DNA from: Blautia massiliensis (ex Durand et al. 2017)
Lineage (GTDB): Bacteria > Bacillota > Clostridia > Lachnospirales > Lachnospiraceae
Direction: 5' to 3'
DNA: 64,000 nt
Assembly (NCBI RefSeq): GCF_001487165.1
Contig: NZ_LN913006.1
Coordinates: 1,053,293-1,117,292 of the forward strand
A program made the position numbers and the translations under genes. This document shows positions 53,482 to 62,974 of the stretch, in pieces (the stretch's first letter is position 1; each line of letters opens with the position of its first letter). The notes under the pieces were generated by a model that was not told where the DNA came from, did no database searches, and was given only the letters and a program-made list of their open reading frames with translations.

Positions 53482-54894
53482 ATGAGCGGATTTTTTGGAG
53501 TAGCATCGAAGGATGACTGTGTACTGGAGCTTTTTTACGGAGTGGATTACCATTCTCATCTGGGAACACGCCGCGGAGGTATGGCTGTTTACGGAGAACA
53601 TGGATTTGACCGTGCCATCCACAACATTGAGAACACGCCTTTCCGTACAAAATTTGACGGAGATGTGGGTTCCATGAAGGGAAATATGGGAATCGGATGT
53701 ATTTCTGATTATGAGCCTCAGCCCCTTCTGTTCAGTTCCAGGATCGGCAGCTTTGCCCTCACTTTTGTGGGAAAGATCAATAATTACGATGAACTTCTGC
53801 AGCAGCTGTATGATACGACCAAGGTACATTTTCAGGAGATGACCAACGGAACAGTCAATGTGACCGAACTGATCGCTGCACTGATCTGTGAAAAGGACAA
53901 TTTTGTGGAAGGTATCCAGTACGTACAGGGACTGATCGACGGCTCCATGACTCTGCTTCTTATGACAAAAGACGGAATTTATGCAGCCCGTGACAAGATG
54001 GGCAGAACTCCTGTGGAAATTGGCCACAAAGAAGGGTCATACTGTATTTCCTTTGAAAGTCATGCCTATATCAACCTTGGATACGAAGATTATAAAGAAC
54101 TTGGCCCCGGAGAGATCGTATTCGTAACAGCAGACGAAGTCAAAACTCTGGTTGAGCCCGGAAAGAAAATGAAGATCTGTTCCTTCCTCTGGGTTTACTA
54201 CGGATATCCGACAGCCTCTTATGAAGGTGTAAATGTAGAGGAGATGCGCTACCGCTGTGGAAGCATGCTTGCAAAGAGAGACGGCGATTCCGTGCACCCG
54301 GACATTGTAGCCGGTGTTCCGGATTCCGGCATTGCCCATGCCATCGGATACGCCAATGAATCCGGCATTCCTTACGCAAGACCATTCATTAAATATACAC
54401 CAACCTGGCCCAGATCTTTTATGCCGACCAATCAGAACCAGCGTAATCTTATTGCCAAAATGAAACTGATCCCGGTACGTGCGCTGATCAAGGATAAAAA
54501 ACTTCTTCTCATAGACGATTCCATCGTACGTGGCACCCAGCTTCGCGAGACAACCGAATTTCTGTACCGCAGCGGAGCCAAAGAGGTTCATGTCCGTCCT
54601 GCCTGCCCGCCAATCATGTACGGCTGCAAATATTTAAACTTCTCACGTTCCAAATCTGAGATGGAGCTGATCACTCGTCAGGTGATCGAGAAGAGAGAAG
54701 GCCCCAACTGTCCGCAGGAAGTTCTGGATGAATATGCAGATCCACATACAGAGAAATACGAGCAGATGGTACAGGATATCTGCAAGATGCAGAATTTTAC
54801 AACTCTCCGTTATCACAGACTGGATGATCTTCTGGAATCCATTGGGATCGATCCTTGTAATGTATGCACATATTGTTTTAACGGTAAAGAATAA
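53482..54894 (+). CDS. purF: amidophosphoribosyltransferase-like protein lacking the N-terminal Cys
   Basis: The 470-residue PurF homolog has a glutamine amidotransferase-like N-terminus, then the PRPP site LLIDDSIVRGTQLRE and the cysteines typical of iron-sulfur PurF (C in KICSFLWVYYG, PACPP, YGC and CNVCTYC). The canonical enzyme begins with a Cys nucleophile in CGxxG. Here the start is MSGFFGVAS with no Cys, and the HRGQ loop is TRRGGM. It may use ammonia or do another reaction. A TGC-TATACT at 53404-53412 may be its -10. Whether a normal purF exists elsewhere cannot be seen. Confidence 0.85.
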   Translation: MSGFFGVASKDDCVLELFYGVDYHSHLGTRRGGMAVYGEHGFDRAIHNIENTPFRTKFDGDVGSMKGNMGIGCISDYEPQPLLFSSRIGSFALTFVGKINNYDELLQQLYDTTKVHFQEMTNGTVNVTELIAALICEKDNFVEGIQYVQGLIDGSMTLLLMTKDGIYAARDKMGRTPVEIGHKEGSYCISFESHAYINLGYEDYKELGPGEIVFVTADEVKTLVEPGKKMKICSFLWVYYGYPTASYEGVNVEEMRYRCGSMLAKRDGDSVHPDIVAGVPDSGIAHAIGYANESGIPYARPFIKYTPTWPRSFMPTNQNQRNLIAKMKLIPVRALIKDKKLLLIDDSIVRGTQLRETTEFLYRSGAKEVHVRPACPPIMYGCKYLNFSRSKSEMELITRQVIEKREGPNCPQEVLDEYADPHTEKYEQMVQDICKMQNFTTLRYHRLDDLLESIGIDPCNVCTYCFNGKE

Positions 54895-54980
54895 AAAATG
54901 TTTTGAAAATAAAGCTGCTGTTTCAGATGAGCCTCCTTAACTCCCGGTTGCATTTTGGATATCTGCGGCTTATAATAAAT

Positions 54981-55015
54981 GCGGATATATCTTTTGTGAT
55001 ATATCCGCGTTTTTT
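54981..55015 (+). terminator. terminator after the PurF-like gene
   Basis: An 11-bp stem GCGGATATATC/GATATATCCGC with a six-base loop and T6. Confidence 0.9.
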
Positions 55016-55098
55016 ATATCAGTTTTTTATGTCATGGGAAATTATTTCGTAATGTTCCAATGACAGAGTATCAAAAAAAAATTTTCAGGAGTATAAAC

Positions 55099-55773
55099 AT
55101 GATTTTTCCTATAAAAGCCGTGATATTTGATGCAGACGGCGTCCTTCTGGATTCGCTCTCTGTTTGGAAGGAGCTTGGAAAACGATATATTACAGATCTG
55201 GGATATCAGCCGGTTGCGGAAATGGACGAAATCCTTTTTCCCATGAGTATGGAGCAGGGAGCGGACTGGCTGAAAAACAGGTTTACTCTTGCGTATTCCG
55301 AAGAAAAGATCGTGATGGATCTGAAATCCCGGATCCGTAAATACTATTTTGAAGAGGTCCCGGCAAAATCAGGTGCCAGAGAACTTCTTCAATGCCTTGC
55401 AGAACAGAAAATCCCGGCTGCGGTAGCAACCTCAAGCCCCAGGGAACATATCTGCCGGGCGCTGGAAAGAAACGGACTTCTTTCCTTTTTTGATAAAATC
55501 TATACCACCAGTGAGATCGGAGAAAGCAAACATTCTCCGAGGGTCTATCTTACAGCTGCAGAAGCACTGGGAACGGAGCCATCCCGGACGCTGGTTGTGG
55601 AGGATTCACTCTACGCGTTGCAGACTGCCGGAAATGCAGGATTTCTGACTGCCGGTATTTATGACGCATTGGGAGAACCGGATCAGGAACAGATGAAAAA
55701 GGATGCCTATATCTACTGTCGGGATCTGACAGAGTTACAGAACCATATATTCACAGAAAACGGAGGAAACTAA
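55099..55773 (+). CDS. HAD-superfamily phosphatase, beta-phosphoglucomutase-like
   Basis: The 224-residue subfamily IA HAD hydrolase has motif I DADGVLLDS with the nucleophile Asp, motif II VATSSP, a Lys in SKHSPRVYL and motif IV VVEDSLYALQTAG. The N-terminal cap is helical. The substrate is unknown. ATG 55099 has AGGAG 7 bases upstream; an ATG at 55060 lacks a ribosome site. thiD starts two bases after its stop, which suggests a link to pyrimidine or thiamin phosphate metabolism. Confidence 0.85.
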   Translation: MIFPIKAVIFDADGVLLDSLSVWKELGKRYITDLGYQPVAEMDEILFPMSMEQGADWLKNRFTLAYSEEKIVMDLKSRIRKYYFEEVPAKSGARELLQCLAEQKIPAAVATSSPREHICRALERNGLLSFFDKIYTTSEIGESKHSPRVYLTAAEALGTEPSRTLVVEDSLYALQTAGNAGFLTAGIYDALGEPDQEQMKKDAYIYCRDLTELQNHIFTENGGN

Positions 55774-55775
55774 AG

Positions 55776-56579
55776 ATGAAAACAGCATTAACCATCGCAG
55801 GCAGCGATTCCAGCGGAGGAGCCGGGATCCAGGCCGATATTAAAACCATGATGGCAAACGGAGTATACTCCATGAGTGCCATCACCGCGCTGACTGCCCA
55901 GAACACCACCGGTGTCACAGCCATCCAGAATGCAACCGCAGAGTTCCTGGGTCAGGAGCTGGACTGTATTTTTACGGATATCTTTCCGGATGCAGTAAAG
56001 ATCGGAATGGTTTCCGAAAGTGATCTGATCCATATGATCGCAGGAAAGCTCCGACAGTATCGGGCAAAAAATATCGTGATGGACCCGGTTATGGTTGCTA
56101 CCAGTGGTGCAAGACTGATCAGTGAGGAAGCGGTGGATGTTCTGAAGGAAGAACTGTTTCCTCTTGCAGATCTTCTCACCCCCAATATCCCGGAAACCGA
56201 GGTGCTTACCGGACGGAAGATCAAAAGCGCCGATGATATGATCGAAGCTGCAAAACAGGTTTCCGAGCAGTATCACTGTGCAGTTCTCTGCAAGGGCGGA
56301 CATAAGCTCAATGATGCCAATGATCTTCTCTATGTGAATGGAACATATCAGTGGTTTGAGGGAAAAAGGATCGACAATCCCAACACCCACGGAACAGGAT
56401 GTACTCTTTCCTCGGCCATCACTTCCAACCTTGCAAAGGGATTTTCCATGGTGGAATCTGTAAACCGTGCCAAGGACTATATTTCCGGAGCCCTTGCTGC
56501 CATGCTGGATCTGGGAAAGGGAAGCGGCCCTATGGATCATGGCTTTGCGATAAAGAACAGTTATACAGAGGAGGCATAA
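55776..56579 (+). CDS. thiD: hydroxymethylpyrimidine/phosphomethylpyrimidine kinase
   Basis: The 267-residue kinase phosphorylates HMP and HMP-P in thiamin synthesis or salvage. Motifs: AGSDSSGGAGIQADIKT, MDPVMVATSGARL and the ATP/anion-hole GTGCTLSSAI. No TPP riboswitch is seen upstream. It may also act as a pyridoxal kinase, as some relatives do. Confidence 0.92.
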   Translation: MKTALTIAGSDSSGGAGIQADIKTMMANGVYSMSAITALTAQNTTGVTAIQNATAEFLGQELDCIFTDIFPDAVKIGMVSESDLIHMIAGKLRQYRAKNIVMDPVMVATSGARLISEEAVDVLKEELFPLADLLTPNIPETEVLTGRKIKSADDMIEAAKQVSEQYHCAVLCKGGHKLNDANDLLYVNGTYQWFEGKRIDNPNTHGTGCTLSSAITSNLAKGFSMVESVNRAKDYISGALAAMLDLGKGSGPMDHGFAIKNSYTEEA

Positions 56580-56583
56580 GATT

Positions 56584-58374
56584 ATGACAGTTACAGAACG
56601 GATCACAGCTCTTCGAAAACAAATGAAGGAAAAGGGAATCGATGCTTATCTGGTTCCGACCGATGATTTTCATGGTTCTGAGTATGTTGGGGATTATTTT
56701 AAATGCAGAAAATACATCACCGGATTTACCGGTTCTGCCGGAACTGCCGTGATCATGCAGGACATGGCCGGACTCTGGACAGACGGAAGATATTTTATCC
56801 AGGCTGCACAGCAGTTAGAGGGAACTCCGGTTACTCTGTTTAAGATGGGAGAACCGGACGTACCAACGATCCACAAATTCCTGGAAAAAAATCTGAAAGA
56901 GGGAATGTGTCTCGGCTTCGATGGCCGTACCGTAAGCGCAGAAGAAGCAGAGACGCTAGAAAGAATCCTTCAGAAAAAACGGGTACATTTTTCTGTAAAT
57001 GAGGATCTCATCGGAAATATCTGGGATGATCGTCCGGCACTTTCCTGTGAACCGGTAATGGAATTATCCGAAAAATGGGCCGGAAGATCCAGAGCAGACA
57101 AGATCCGTGAGATCCGCAGCAAACTGAAAGAGAAGGGCGCAGACCTCTTTATCCTCACTTCCCTTGATGACATTGCATGGCTTTTAAATATCCGCGGAAA
57201 TGATATCCACTGCTGCCCGGTAGTTCTTTCCTATCTTGTGCTGGATGACAGTGAGCTCCGTCTTTTTGTCAATGAAAAAGCCTTTTCGGATTCTGTTAAG
57301 GAAGCACTTTCCAAAGACGGTATTGCCATTTATCCATATGATGATATTTACACCTATGTACAGACGATTCCCGAAGAGAAAAAGGTATTTCTTTCCAGAA
57401 GCAATGTAAACAGCCGGCTGGTCAGTAGTATTCCAAAGACGGTAACGATCCTGGACGGTGAAAATCTGACCCTTCTCCCAAAAGCCATCAAAAATGAAAC
57501 CGAAGTCCGGAATGAAAAGACAGCCCATATTAAAGATGGCGTTGCAATGGTGAAGTTTATCCACTGGCTGAAGAAGAATGTGGGAATGAAGGAGATCACC
57601 GAGCTTTCCGCTGCTGATAAGCTCTATGAATTCCGTTCCGCACAGGAGAATTTTCAGGGAAACAGCTTTGATCCCATCATTGCCTACGGTGCACATGGAG
57701 CCATTGTCCATTACAGTGCTACAGAAGAAACCAATATTCCACTTGAGCCAAAAGGGCTGGTTCTGATGGATACAGGCGGACATTATCTGGAGGGCACTAC
57801 TGATATCACCCGCACCGTTGTACTTGGCCCGGTTACTGAAAAAGAAAAAAAATATTTCACAGCAGTACTCCGTGGACACCTGAACCTGGCAGCAGCAAAA
57901 TTCCGTTACGGCTGTACCGGCCTGAATCTGGATGCCCTGGCTAGAGGACCTCTCTGGGCTATGGGAGAGGATTACAACCACGGAACCGGCCATGGCGTAG
58001 GTTATCTTCTCAATGTACACGAAGGACCGCAGAGCTTCCGCTGGAAAAGCCCTGCAGAGCTTCCGGCTCCTGTTCTGGAAGAAGGGATGATCACTTCCGA
58101 TGAACCAGGATATTATGCGGAAAATGAATTCGGCATCCGTCACGAAAATCTTGTAGTTTGCAAAAAAGCCGAAAAAACATCCTACGGCCAGTTTATGAAA
58201 TTTGAGCCACTGACTCTGGTCCCATTTGATCTGGAAGGTATAGATCCGGAACAGATGGAAGCAGGAGAGCGCAAATTGCTCAATCAGTATCATGCCCTTG
58301 TATACGAAAAGATTTCTCCGTATCTGAATGAAGAAGAGCAATCCTGGTTAAAAAAAGCCACACAGGAAATATAA
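56584..58374 (+). CDS. aminopeptidase P family protein (M24B)
   Basis: The 596-residue protein has two creatinase-like N-terminal domains, a catalytic M24 domain and a short C-terminal extension. Metal ligands are in LMDTGGHYLEGTTDITRTV (two Asp), HGTGHGVGYLLNVHEGP (His), SDEPGYY and RHENLVV (Glu). It removes N-terminal residues before proline in the cytosol. It follows thiD by four bases, so it is probably co-transcribed. Confidence 0.94.
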   Translation: MTVTERITALRKQMKEKGIDAYLVPTDDFHGSEYVGDYFKCRKYITGFTGSAGTAVIMQDMAGLWTDGRYFIQAAQQLEGTPVTLFKMGEPDVPTIHKFLEKNLKEGMCLGFDGRTVSAEEAETLERILQKKRVHFSVNEDLIGNIWDDRPALSCEPVMELSEKWAGRSRADKIREIRSKLKEKGADLFILTSLDDIAWLLNIRGNDIHCCPVVLSYLVLDDSELRLFVNEKAFSDSVKEALSKDGIAIYPYDDIYTYVQTIPEEKKVFLSRSNVNSRLVSSIPKTVTILDGENLTLLPKAIKNETEVRNEKTAHIKDGVAMVKFIHWLKKNVGMKEITELSAADKLYEFRSAQENFQGNSFDPIIAYGAHGAIVHYSATEETNIPLEPKGLVLMDTGGHYLEGTTDITRTVVLGPVTEKEKKYFTAVLRGHLNLAAAKFRYGCTGLNLDALARGPLWAMGEDYNHGTGHGVGYLLNVHEGPQSFRWKSPAELPAPVLEEGMITSDEPGYYAENEFGIRHENLVVCKKAEKTSYGQFMKFEPLTLVPFDLEGIDPEQMEAGERKLLNQYHALVYEKISPYLNEEEQSWLKKATQEI

Positions 58375-58475
58375 CCCGGAATTCACCTTAATATTTTCTT
58401 CCGACAGATACCATAAGAAACGCAAAACCATTTCAGGGATAAGAATAAATCCAACCAGGGAGGTACTTAGCGCCT

Positions 58476-59474
58476 ATGAAAACAGAAAATAGAATTGATC
58501 ACTACATCGATCTCCACGCACATCTGGACGGCTGCATTACCACAGAGATAGCCAGAAAACTTGCCGCATTGCAGCAGATCACGCTTCCGGCTGCCACAGA
58601 TGAAGAGCTTCTTTCTCTCCTTTCTGTGCCGGATACCTGCGAAAATCTCAATGATTTTCTGAAATGCTTTGACCTGCCTCTTTCCCTTCTTCAGACAGAA
58701 GAGGCATTGGAAGAGGCTGTTTATCTTATCCTTTCTGAAATGAAAGAAGACGGTGTGATCTACGCAGAACTTCGTTTTGCCCCACAGCTCCATACACAGA
58801 AGGAAATGACTCAGGAAACAGCGATCCATGCTGCATTACGTGGTCTGAAAAGAGCTCCCATCCCCGGTAATCTGATCTTATGCTGTATGCGCGGTGATCT
58901 TAACCAGAAAGAAAATCTGGAAACTCTGGAGCTGGCAAAAAAATATCTTGTTGAAGATGGAGGCGTGGTTGCTATCGATCTTGCAGGAGCCGAGGCACTC
59001 TTTCCAACAGAAAATTACGAGGCACTTTTTGCAAAAGCAAGAGAATATCAGGTTCCATTTACCATCCATGCAGGCGAGGCCGGAAATGCAGAGGATGTAA
59101 AAACAGCTGTCCATATGGGGGCAGTCAGGATCGGTCATGGTGTGAGGATCGCGGGAAATAAGGAAGTGATACAGCTTGTAAAGGATAAGGGGATTTTTCT
59201 GGAAATGTGCCCTACAAGCAACCGCCAGACAAAAGCTGTGGAAGAAATGTCTGCTTATCCGCTGAAAGCATTTCTCGAAATGGGACTTAAGGTAACCCTA
59301 AATACCGATGATCCGGCGATTGAAAGAACAACCCTTTCCCGGGAATTCCGATATATGGAATCTCTGTTAGATCTTACCCAGGAGCAGAAAAAGCTGCTGC
59401 TTCTGAATTCTGTGGAGGCAGCCTTTACTTCCAGGAACAGAAAATGGAAACTGAAAGAACAGCTTCTTTTCTGA
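58476..59474 (+). CDS. add: adenosine deaminase
   Basis: The 332-residue zinc enzyme deaminates adenosine to inosine. It has DLHAHLDGC, TIHAGEAGN, IGHGVRI and LNTDDPAIERT, all typical metal or catalytic motifs. AGGGAGG lies about 12 bases before the ATG. It is shorter than vertebrate ADA but normal for Firmicutes. Confidence 0.93.
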   Translation: MKTENRIDHYIDLHAHLDGCITTEIARKLAALQQITLPAATDEELLSLLSVPDTCENLNDFLKCFDLPLSLLQTEEALEEAVYLILSEMKEDGVIYAELRFAPQLHTQKEMTQETAIHAALRGLKRAPIPGNLILCCMRGDLNQKENLETLELAKKYLVEDGGVVAIDLAGAEALFPTENYEALFAKAREYQVPFTIHAGEAGNAEDVKTAVHMGAVRIGHGVRIAGNKEVIQLVKDKGIFLEMCPTSNRQTKAVEEMSAYPLKAFLEMGLKVTLNTDDPAIERTTLSREFRYMESLLDLTQEQKKLLLLNSVEAAFTSRNRKWKLKEQLLF

Positions 59475-59686
59475 ACTGTATGAAAACTATCAGGCGAAAG
59501 GATAGCCCTGGACACCAATTTTGAGTTGGAGCATGAAAATATAAGCCGTTTTTTTATTTCCGGGAAGGGCACTGCACTGTCGCATGTATTGGAATGATCA
59601 TAAAGAATAAACAGGACATCCGGATAGAAAATTTCTCATTACCCCATCTTAACCCCAAAATCCTTTTATGATAGAATTGAAAAATT
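59475..59686. other. intergenic region at the left edge of an IS5-type remnant
   Basis: It contains no open frame with a ribosome site. The left end of the IS remnant should lie here, but I could not find its inverted repeat. Confidence 0.3.
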
Positions 59687-60201
59687 ATGTTGAGACGATA
59701 CGAATTAACCGATGAAGAATGGAACCGTATAGCTTCATTACTGCCGCCTGAAAATTCTGGAAAACAGGGATGCCCACAAAAATGCAGCCGGACAATTCTG
59801 AATGGAATTGTTTGGATTGCTCGTAGCGGAGCTCCATGGCGAGACCTTCCAGAACGTTATGGTTCCTGGCAAACTGTTTATTCCCGTTTCCGTAAATGGA
59901 TTGAAGACGGCACCCTTGATAATATTTTTCGTGTTTTGAGCTTAGAAGCCGAATTAACAGAACTGTCAATTGACGCTTCTATCGTCAAAGCTCATCAGCA
60001 TAGTGCTGGAGCAAAAAAAGGGGGCCTCCAAACGAAATCGGACACAGCCGTGGTGGAGCCAGCACAAAAATCCATGCAGTTGTAGATGCATACGGTTATC
60101 CGGTTTATTTTATGATCCGTGAAGGGCAGCGTAACGATATCAATTACGCAATCCCTTTGCTGGATCATGTCAATCTAGGAAATGAGAGTACAGCTAATTG
60201 A
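59687..60201 (+). mobile_element. truncated IS5-type transposase (orfA plus start of orfB)
   Basis: OrfA (59687-60085) has the DUF4096-type N-terminus (LTDEEWNRIASLLPP, WRDLPERYGSWQTVYSRFRKW). After a run A7G5 at 60013-60024 the -1 frame continues as GPPNEIGHSRGGASTKIHAVVDAYG, the first DDE region of this family, to a stop at 60199-60201. The A7 run is the kind of slippery site used for programmed frameshifting in IS5 relatives. The rest of the DDE domain is missing, so the element cannot move by itself. Confidence 0.85.
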
Positions 60202-60230
60202 ATGAATCGAAAGGCTGTACTTTTATTTTA
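60187..60230 (+). terminator. terminator-like hairpin at the broken end of the IS5-type remnant
   Basis: AGTACAGC (60187-60194) and GCTGTACT (60214-60221) form an 8-bp stem followed by TTTATTTT. It coincides with the truncation point. Confidence 0.6.
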
Positions 60231-60316
60231 ACTATAAAAGTTCTGGACAGCTACACTATCTGTAAATTATAACATATTATGCATCAGCTGCGATACAGGT
60301 ATTTCCACAACAGTTA

Positions 60317-60355
60317 CAAAAAGATGGTGAACCGGACTGAATCCACCATCTTTTT
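60317..60355. terminator. terminator of the sigma/anti-sigma operon
   Basis: AAAAAGATGGTG and CACCATCTTTTT form a 12-bp stem just past the stop of the gene at 60359; it ends minus-strand transcripts and could also serve the plus strand. Confidence 0.85.
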
Positions 60356-60358
60356 TCT

Positions 60359-61153
60359 TTATCTTCTGTTATTAATAACCTCTCTCGCCATATCTGCAAG
60401 TTCTCCGGCAGATAATTTTCCATCTATTTGCAGCAAATCATACTGGATGCCATCCTTATTCCAGTTAACGCTTTGAACCTGACTGACTTCAATCTGAGAA
60501 GCACTGTCATTGTAACTGAATATAACTTTTCCACTGGACTGGTCTTTTTTATCTTGTTCTGTCAATTCGTAATCATCTGATACCACTTTATTTATATAAT
60601 GTACATAATACAAATTTGTTCCATTTACAGTGGCAATAATATCACCTGACGGAGTAAGTTTTGAGTTAAATTTCTGCTGTTCAAACGATACAACATCTCC
60701 ATTCTTCTGATAATCAAAGGACACAGATTTAAAATTCTCAATTACATTTGCATTGCCATCCTTAAAACTGTTTTTTATAATATTGCCCTCTTTGAAGCAG
60801 TACCCGTTCTCAAAGGTATCAATCAATACCGGTCTATACCCAATATCCTTTGTAATCTGTTCTGACGTTGGAAGAGATGTATAATCAGCACGTGATGCAG
60901 ATGAACCTGTCCACATTGAAATCTTTCCTGTTGCTGCCATAGCAGTAACTCCAATTGTAAGTGTTGCAGCTATCAACAAAGGTAATATTTTCTTTTTTGA
61001 TCTCATAGTCGTTTGCTTCCTTTCTGTATCTGCGAAGTCAAGTTTTGCATAAACTCTCTGTCTGACATTCTCTGTATCAATATCAAGAGCATTGCGGGAA
61101 GCATCTGCCTGTTTTTGTATTCCCAATTCTTTAAGCAAATTTTTTCTTCTCAT
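60359..61153 (-). CDS. membrane-anchored protein, probable anti-sigma factor
   Basis: The 264-residue protein has a cytoplasmic N-terminus of about 55 residues, one membrane helix (KKKILPLLIAATLTIGVTAM, about 52-72) and an outer domain of about 190 residues with no recognised fold. It overlaps the sigma gene by four bases. This arrangement is standard for an ECF sigma factor and its anti-sigma factor. The outer domain would sense the signal. It is not clearly DUF4179. Confidence 0.75.
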   Translation of the reverse strand: MRRKNLLKELGIQKQADASRNALDIDTENVRQRVYAKLDFADTERKQTTMRSKKKILPLLIAATLTIGVTAMAATGKISMWTGSSASRADYTSLPTSEQITKDIGYRPVLIDTFENGYCFKEGNIIKNSFKDGNANVIENFKSVSFDYQKNGDVVSFEQQKFNSKLTPSGDIIATVNGTNLYYVHYINKVVSDDYELTEQDKKDQSSGKVIFSYNDSASQIEVSQVQSVNWNKDGIQYDLLQIDGKLSAGELADMAREVINNRR

Positions 61154-61689
61154 AATTTTTCCTCCGCATCCGATAACATTTTTCTGAGTTTTCTTTTTCC
61201 TCTTGAAAGTCTGGTCTTAACTGTAGAAATATTAAGTCCCATTGCTTTTGAAATATCCTTGATTTTTTCATCAAATTTATACCGCCTTACAAAAATCTCG
61301 CTGTCAGGTTCGCCAAGGCTCATAACTGTTTCCCATACATAATTATTGTGAAAATTCTCTTCCATGAAATTTTTGCCATCTGACAGCTCAATATCTTCAA
61401 GAGATGTATGGTCCATCTTTCTGTTTATCCGTTTCAGAGCAAAATTCCGGGCAACAGCAGCAAGATATGACCGTAATGTACCTTTCTGCAAATCTATCCT
61501 CCCGGTATTCTTCCAAAGTACAACAAACACATCTGCCACAATTTCTTCAATATCCTCTTTCGGCAGTGAATTGCCGGCCATATGATACAAAACAGTACTC
61601 AAATACGGCGTATAAATTCGGATTGCTTCATCTATTGAATTTTTTTCTCTGTTCCTGAGACGCTGCAAAAGTTCTGCTTCATCTGTCAT
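61150..61689 (-). CDS. ECF-type RNA polymerase sigma factor
   Basis: The 179-residue factor has region 2 (ADVFVVLWKNTGRIDLQKGTLRSYL, in part) and region 4 (FDEKIKDISKAMGLNISTVKTRLSRGKRKL, in part), with the linker between. It would direct a small regulon and its own operon. It is the first gene of the pair with the membrane protein. Confidence 0.9.
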   Translation of the reverse strand: MTDEAELLQRLRNREKNSIDEAIRIYTPYLSTVLYHMAGNSLPKEDIEEIVADVFVVLWKNTGRIDLQKGTLRSYLAAVARNFALKRINRKMDHTSLEDIELSDGKNFMEENFHNNYVWETVMSLGEPDSEIFVRRYKFDEKIKDISKAMGLNISTVKTRLSRGKRKLRKMLSDAEEKL

Positions 61690-61751
61690 ATCAATCCTAC
61701 TTTCTTTTTAATATTTTCAAAAATTAAAAGCTTTTAACCTTTACATTCTTA

Positions 61752-61780
61752 TATATCCTGTCAAAGAGCAAAAAGTTTCA
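61752..61780 (-). promoter_or_regulatory. candidate ECF-type autoregulatory promoter
   Basis: On the minus strand TGAAACTTTT (61771-61780) resembles ECF -35 boxes of Firmicutes and is followed by TGACAGGATATAT about 5 bases later. It lies about 70 bases before the sigma gene. The -10 part is not a clear match. Confidence 0.35.
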
Positions 61781-61895
61781 ATTTTAGAAAATTATGATAT
61801 TGATACACTACTTTACAACTTTTTTATAAAAAAATATCGTACAGGATTTCCTGATGTATAATGAATTTGGCATAAAACATTACAAAGGAAAGTGA

Positions 61896-62111
61896 CCCTG
61901 TACGGCAAAAACATTATACAGCGAAAAAACACTGATAGGCAGACTTCAGCAATATTTTTTGATCTATTTTGAAACTTTTTCTGTTCCGACAGCAGATACC
62001 TTATTTCTGCTGATATTATCTATACTGAGCCGCACACAACGGTTCCAACTATCTGAATGGACACTGCTTTGTGAGAGTCATGCTCTGCGTACCTGTCTGG
62101 AATGGGGATAA
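61896..62111 (+). pseudogene. N-terminal remnant of a transposase
   Basis: An open stretch without a start codon reads YSEKTLIGRLQQYFLIYFE and TADTLFLLILSILS, the helical beginning of IS4-like transposases, then stops at 62109-62111. The DDE domain is missing. Confidence 0.5.
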
Positions 62112-62292
62112 AGTATCTCATCTTTCATTGCACATATACAGAGAAACTGGGTGAGAAAACAGTAAAAGCATATCGGATTGATCTAAGCAGTGTTTGGTTT
62201 TGGTCGCCTGTGAAGAGCAAGACAAAGAGAAGCTTGAGGAATATATTACGGAATTACATAAAAAATATAAACACAAACAGAACAGAGATTAA
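62102..62292 (+). pseudogene. frameshifted remnant of a tyrosine recombinase (integrase)
   Basis: In one frame LGEKTVKAYRIDL, and after a shift near 62195-62209 CEEQDKEKLEEYITELHKKY, match the N-terminal core-binding domain of phage-type integrases. The catalytic domain is missing. The frame stops at 62290-62292. It overlaps the end of the transposase remnant. Confidence 0.55.
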
Positions 62293-62434
62293 AAAATCGG
62301 ATATTTCGTTGGCAATGGAAGAGGCAACGGAAAAAAATACTTTTATGAGAACCGATTTCCTTTCCGATGCATCTAATTAGTGTAAAAGTAAACATGAGTA
62401 GTAATCCAGCTGGACAAAAGGAGAAGACAAAGTT

Positions 62435-62974
62435 ATGACAAAAGATGTATTTATTAAGGAGGTTCGGGATGCAGAAGCCATGCTGTATCATATATCAAAG
62501 TCCATTCTGAAGAATGACTCTGATTGTGGGGATGTTGTGCAGGAAACAATTCTTAAGGCATATGAAAAACTTCCCACTTTAAAGAAAGAAAAATATTTCC
62601 GAACATGGATCACAAGGATATTGATCAATGAATGCAAAGGGATTCTTCGGAAAAGAAAAAATGTTATTCCATATGAAGAATATATGGACAATATGAAAAT
62701 GGCTGAGGAGGACAGATACAGTCATTTGTATATGGCGATTATGGAACTTCCGGAGGATCTGAGGGTTTTGGTAACATTGTATTATTTAGAAGGATTTTCC
62801 TTGAAAGAGATCAGTGAGGCTCTGGATATTCCGGAAGGAACGATCAAAAGCAGACTTTCACGTACAAGAGAGTTTTTGAAGGTGCAGTTATCCGAAGAAG
62901 AGAAAAGACCGGCAACTGGGAAAAACAACAAGCAATTAAAGAGAATAACAGGAAAGGGGAAAATGTCATGTTAG
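62435..62974 (+). CDS. ECF-type RNA polymerase sigma factor (SigV-like)
   Basis: The 179-residue sigma factor has region 2 (DCGDVVQETILKAYEKLPTLK, in part; FRTWITRILINECK) and region 4 (LEGFSLKEISEALDIPEGTIKSRLSR, in part), followed by a basic C-terminal extension. AAAGGAG precedes the ATG. Its stop overlaps the next start by seven bases. It is not closely similar to the other ECF factor in this region. Confidence 0.9.
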   Translation: MTKDVFIKEVRDAEAMLYHISKSILKNDSDCGDVVQETILKAYEKLPTLKKEKYFRTWITRILINECKGILRKRKNVIPYEEYMDNMKMAEEDRYSHLYMAIMELPEDLRVLVTLYYLEGFSLKEISEALDIPEGTIKSRLSRTREFLKVQLSEEEKRPATGKNNKQLKRITGKGKMSC

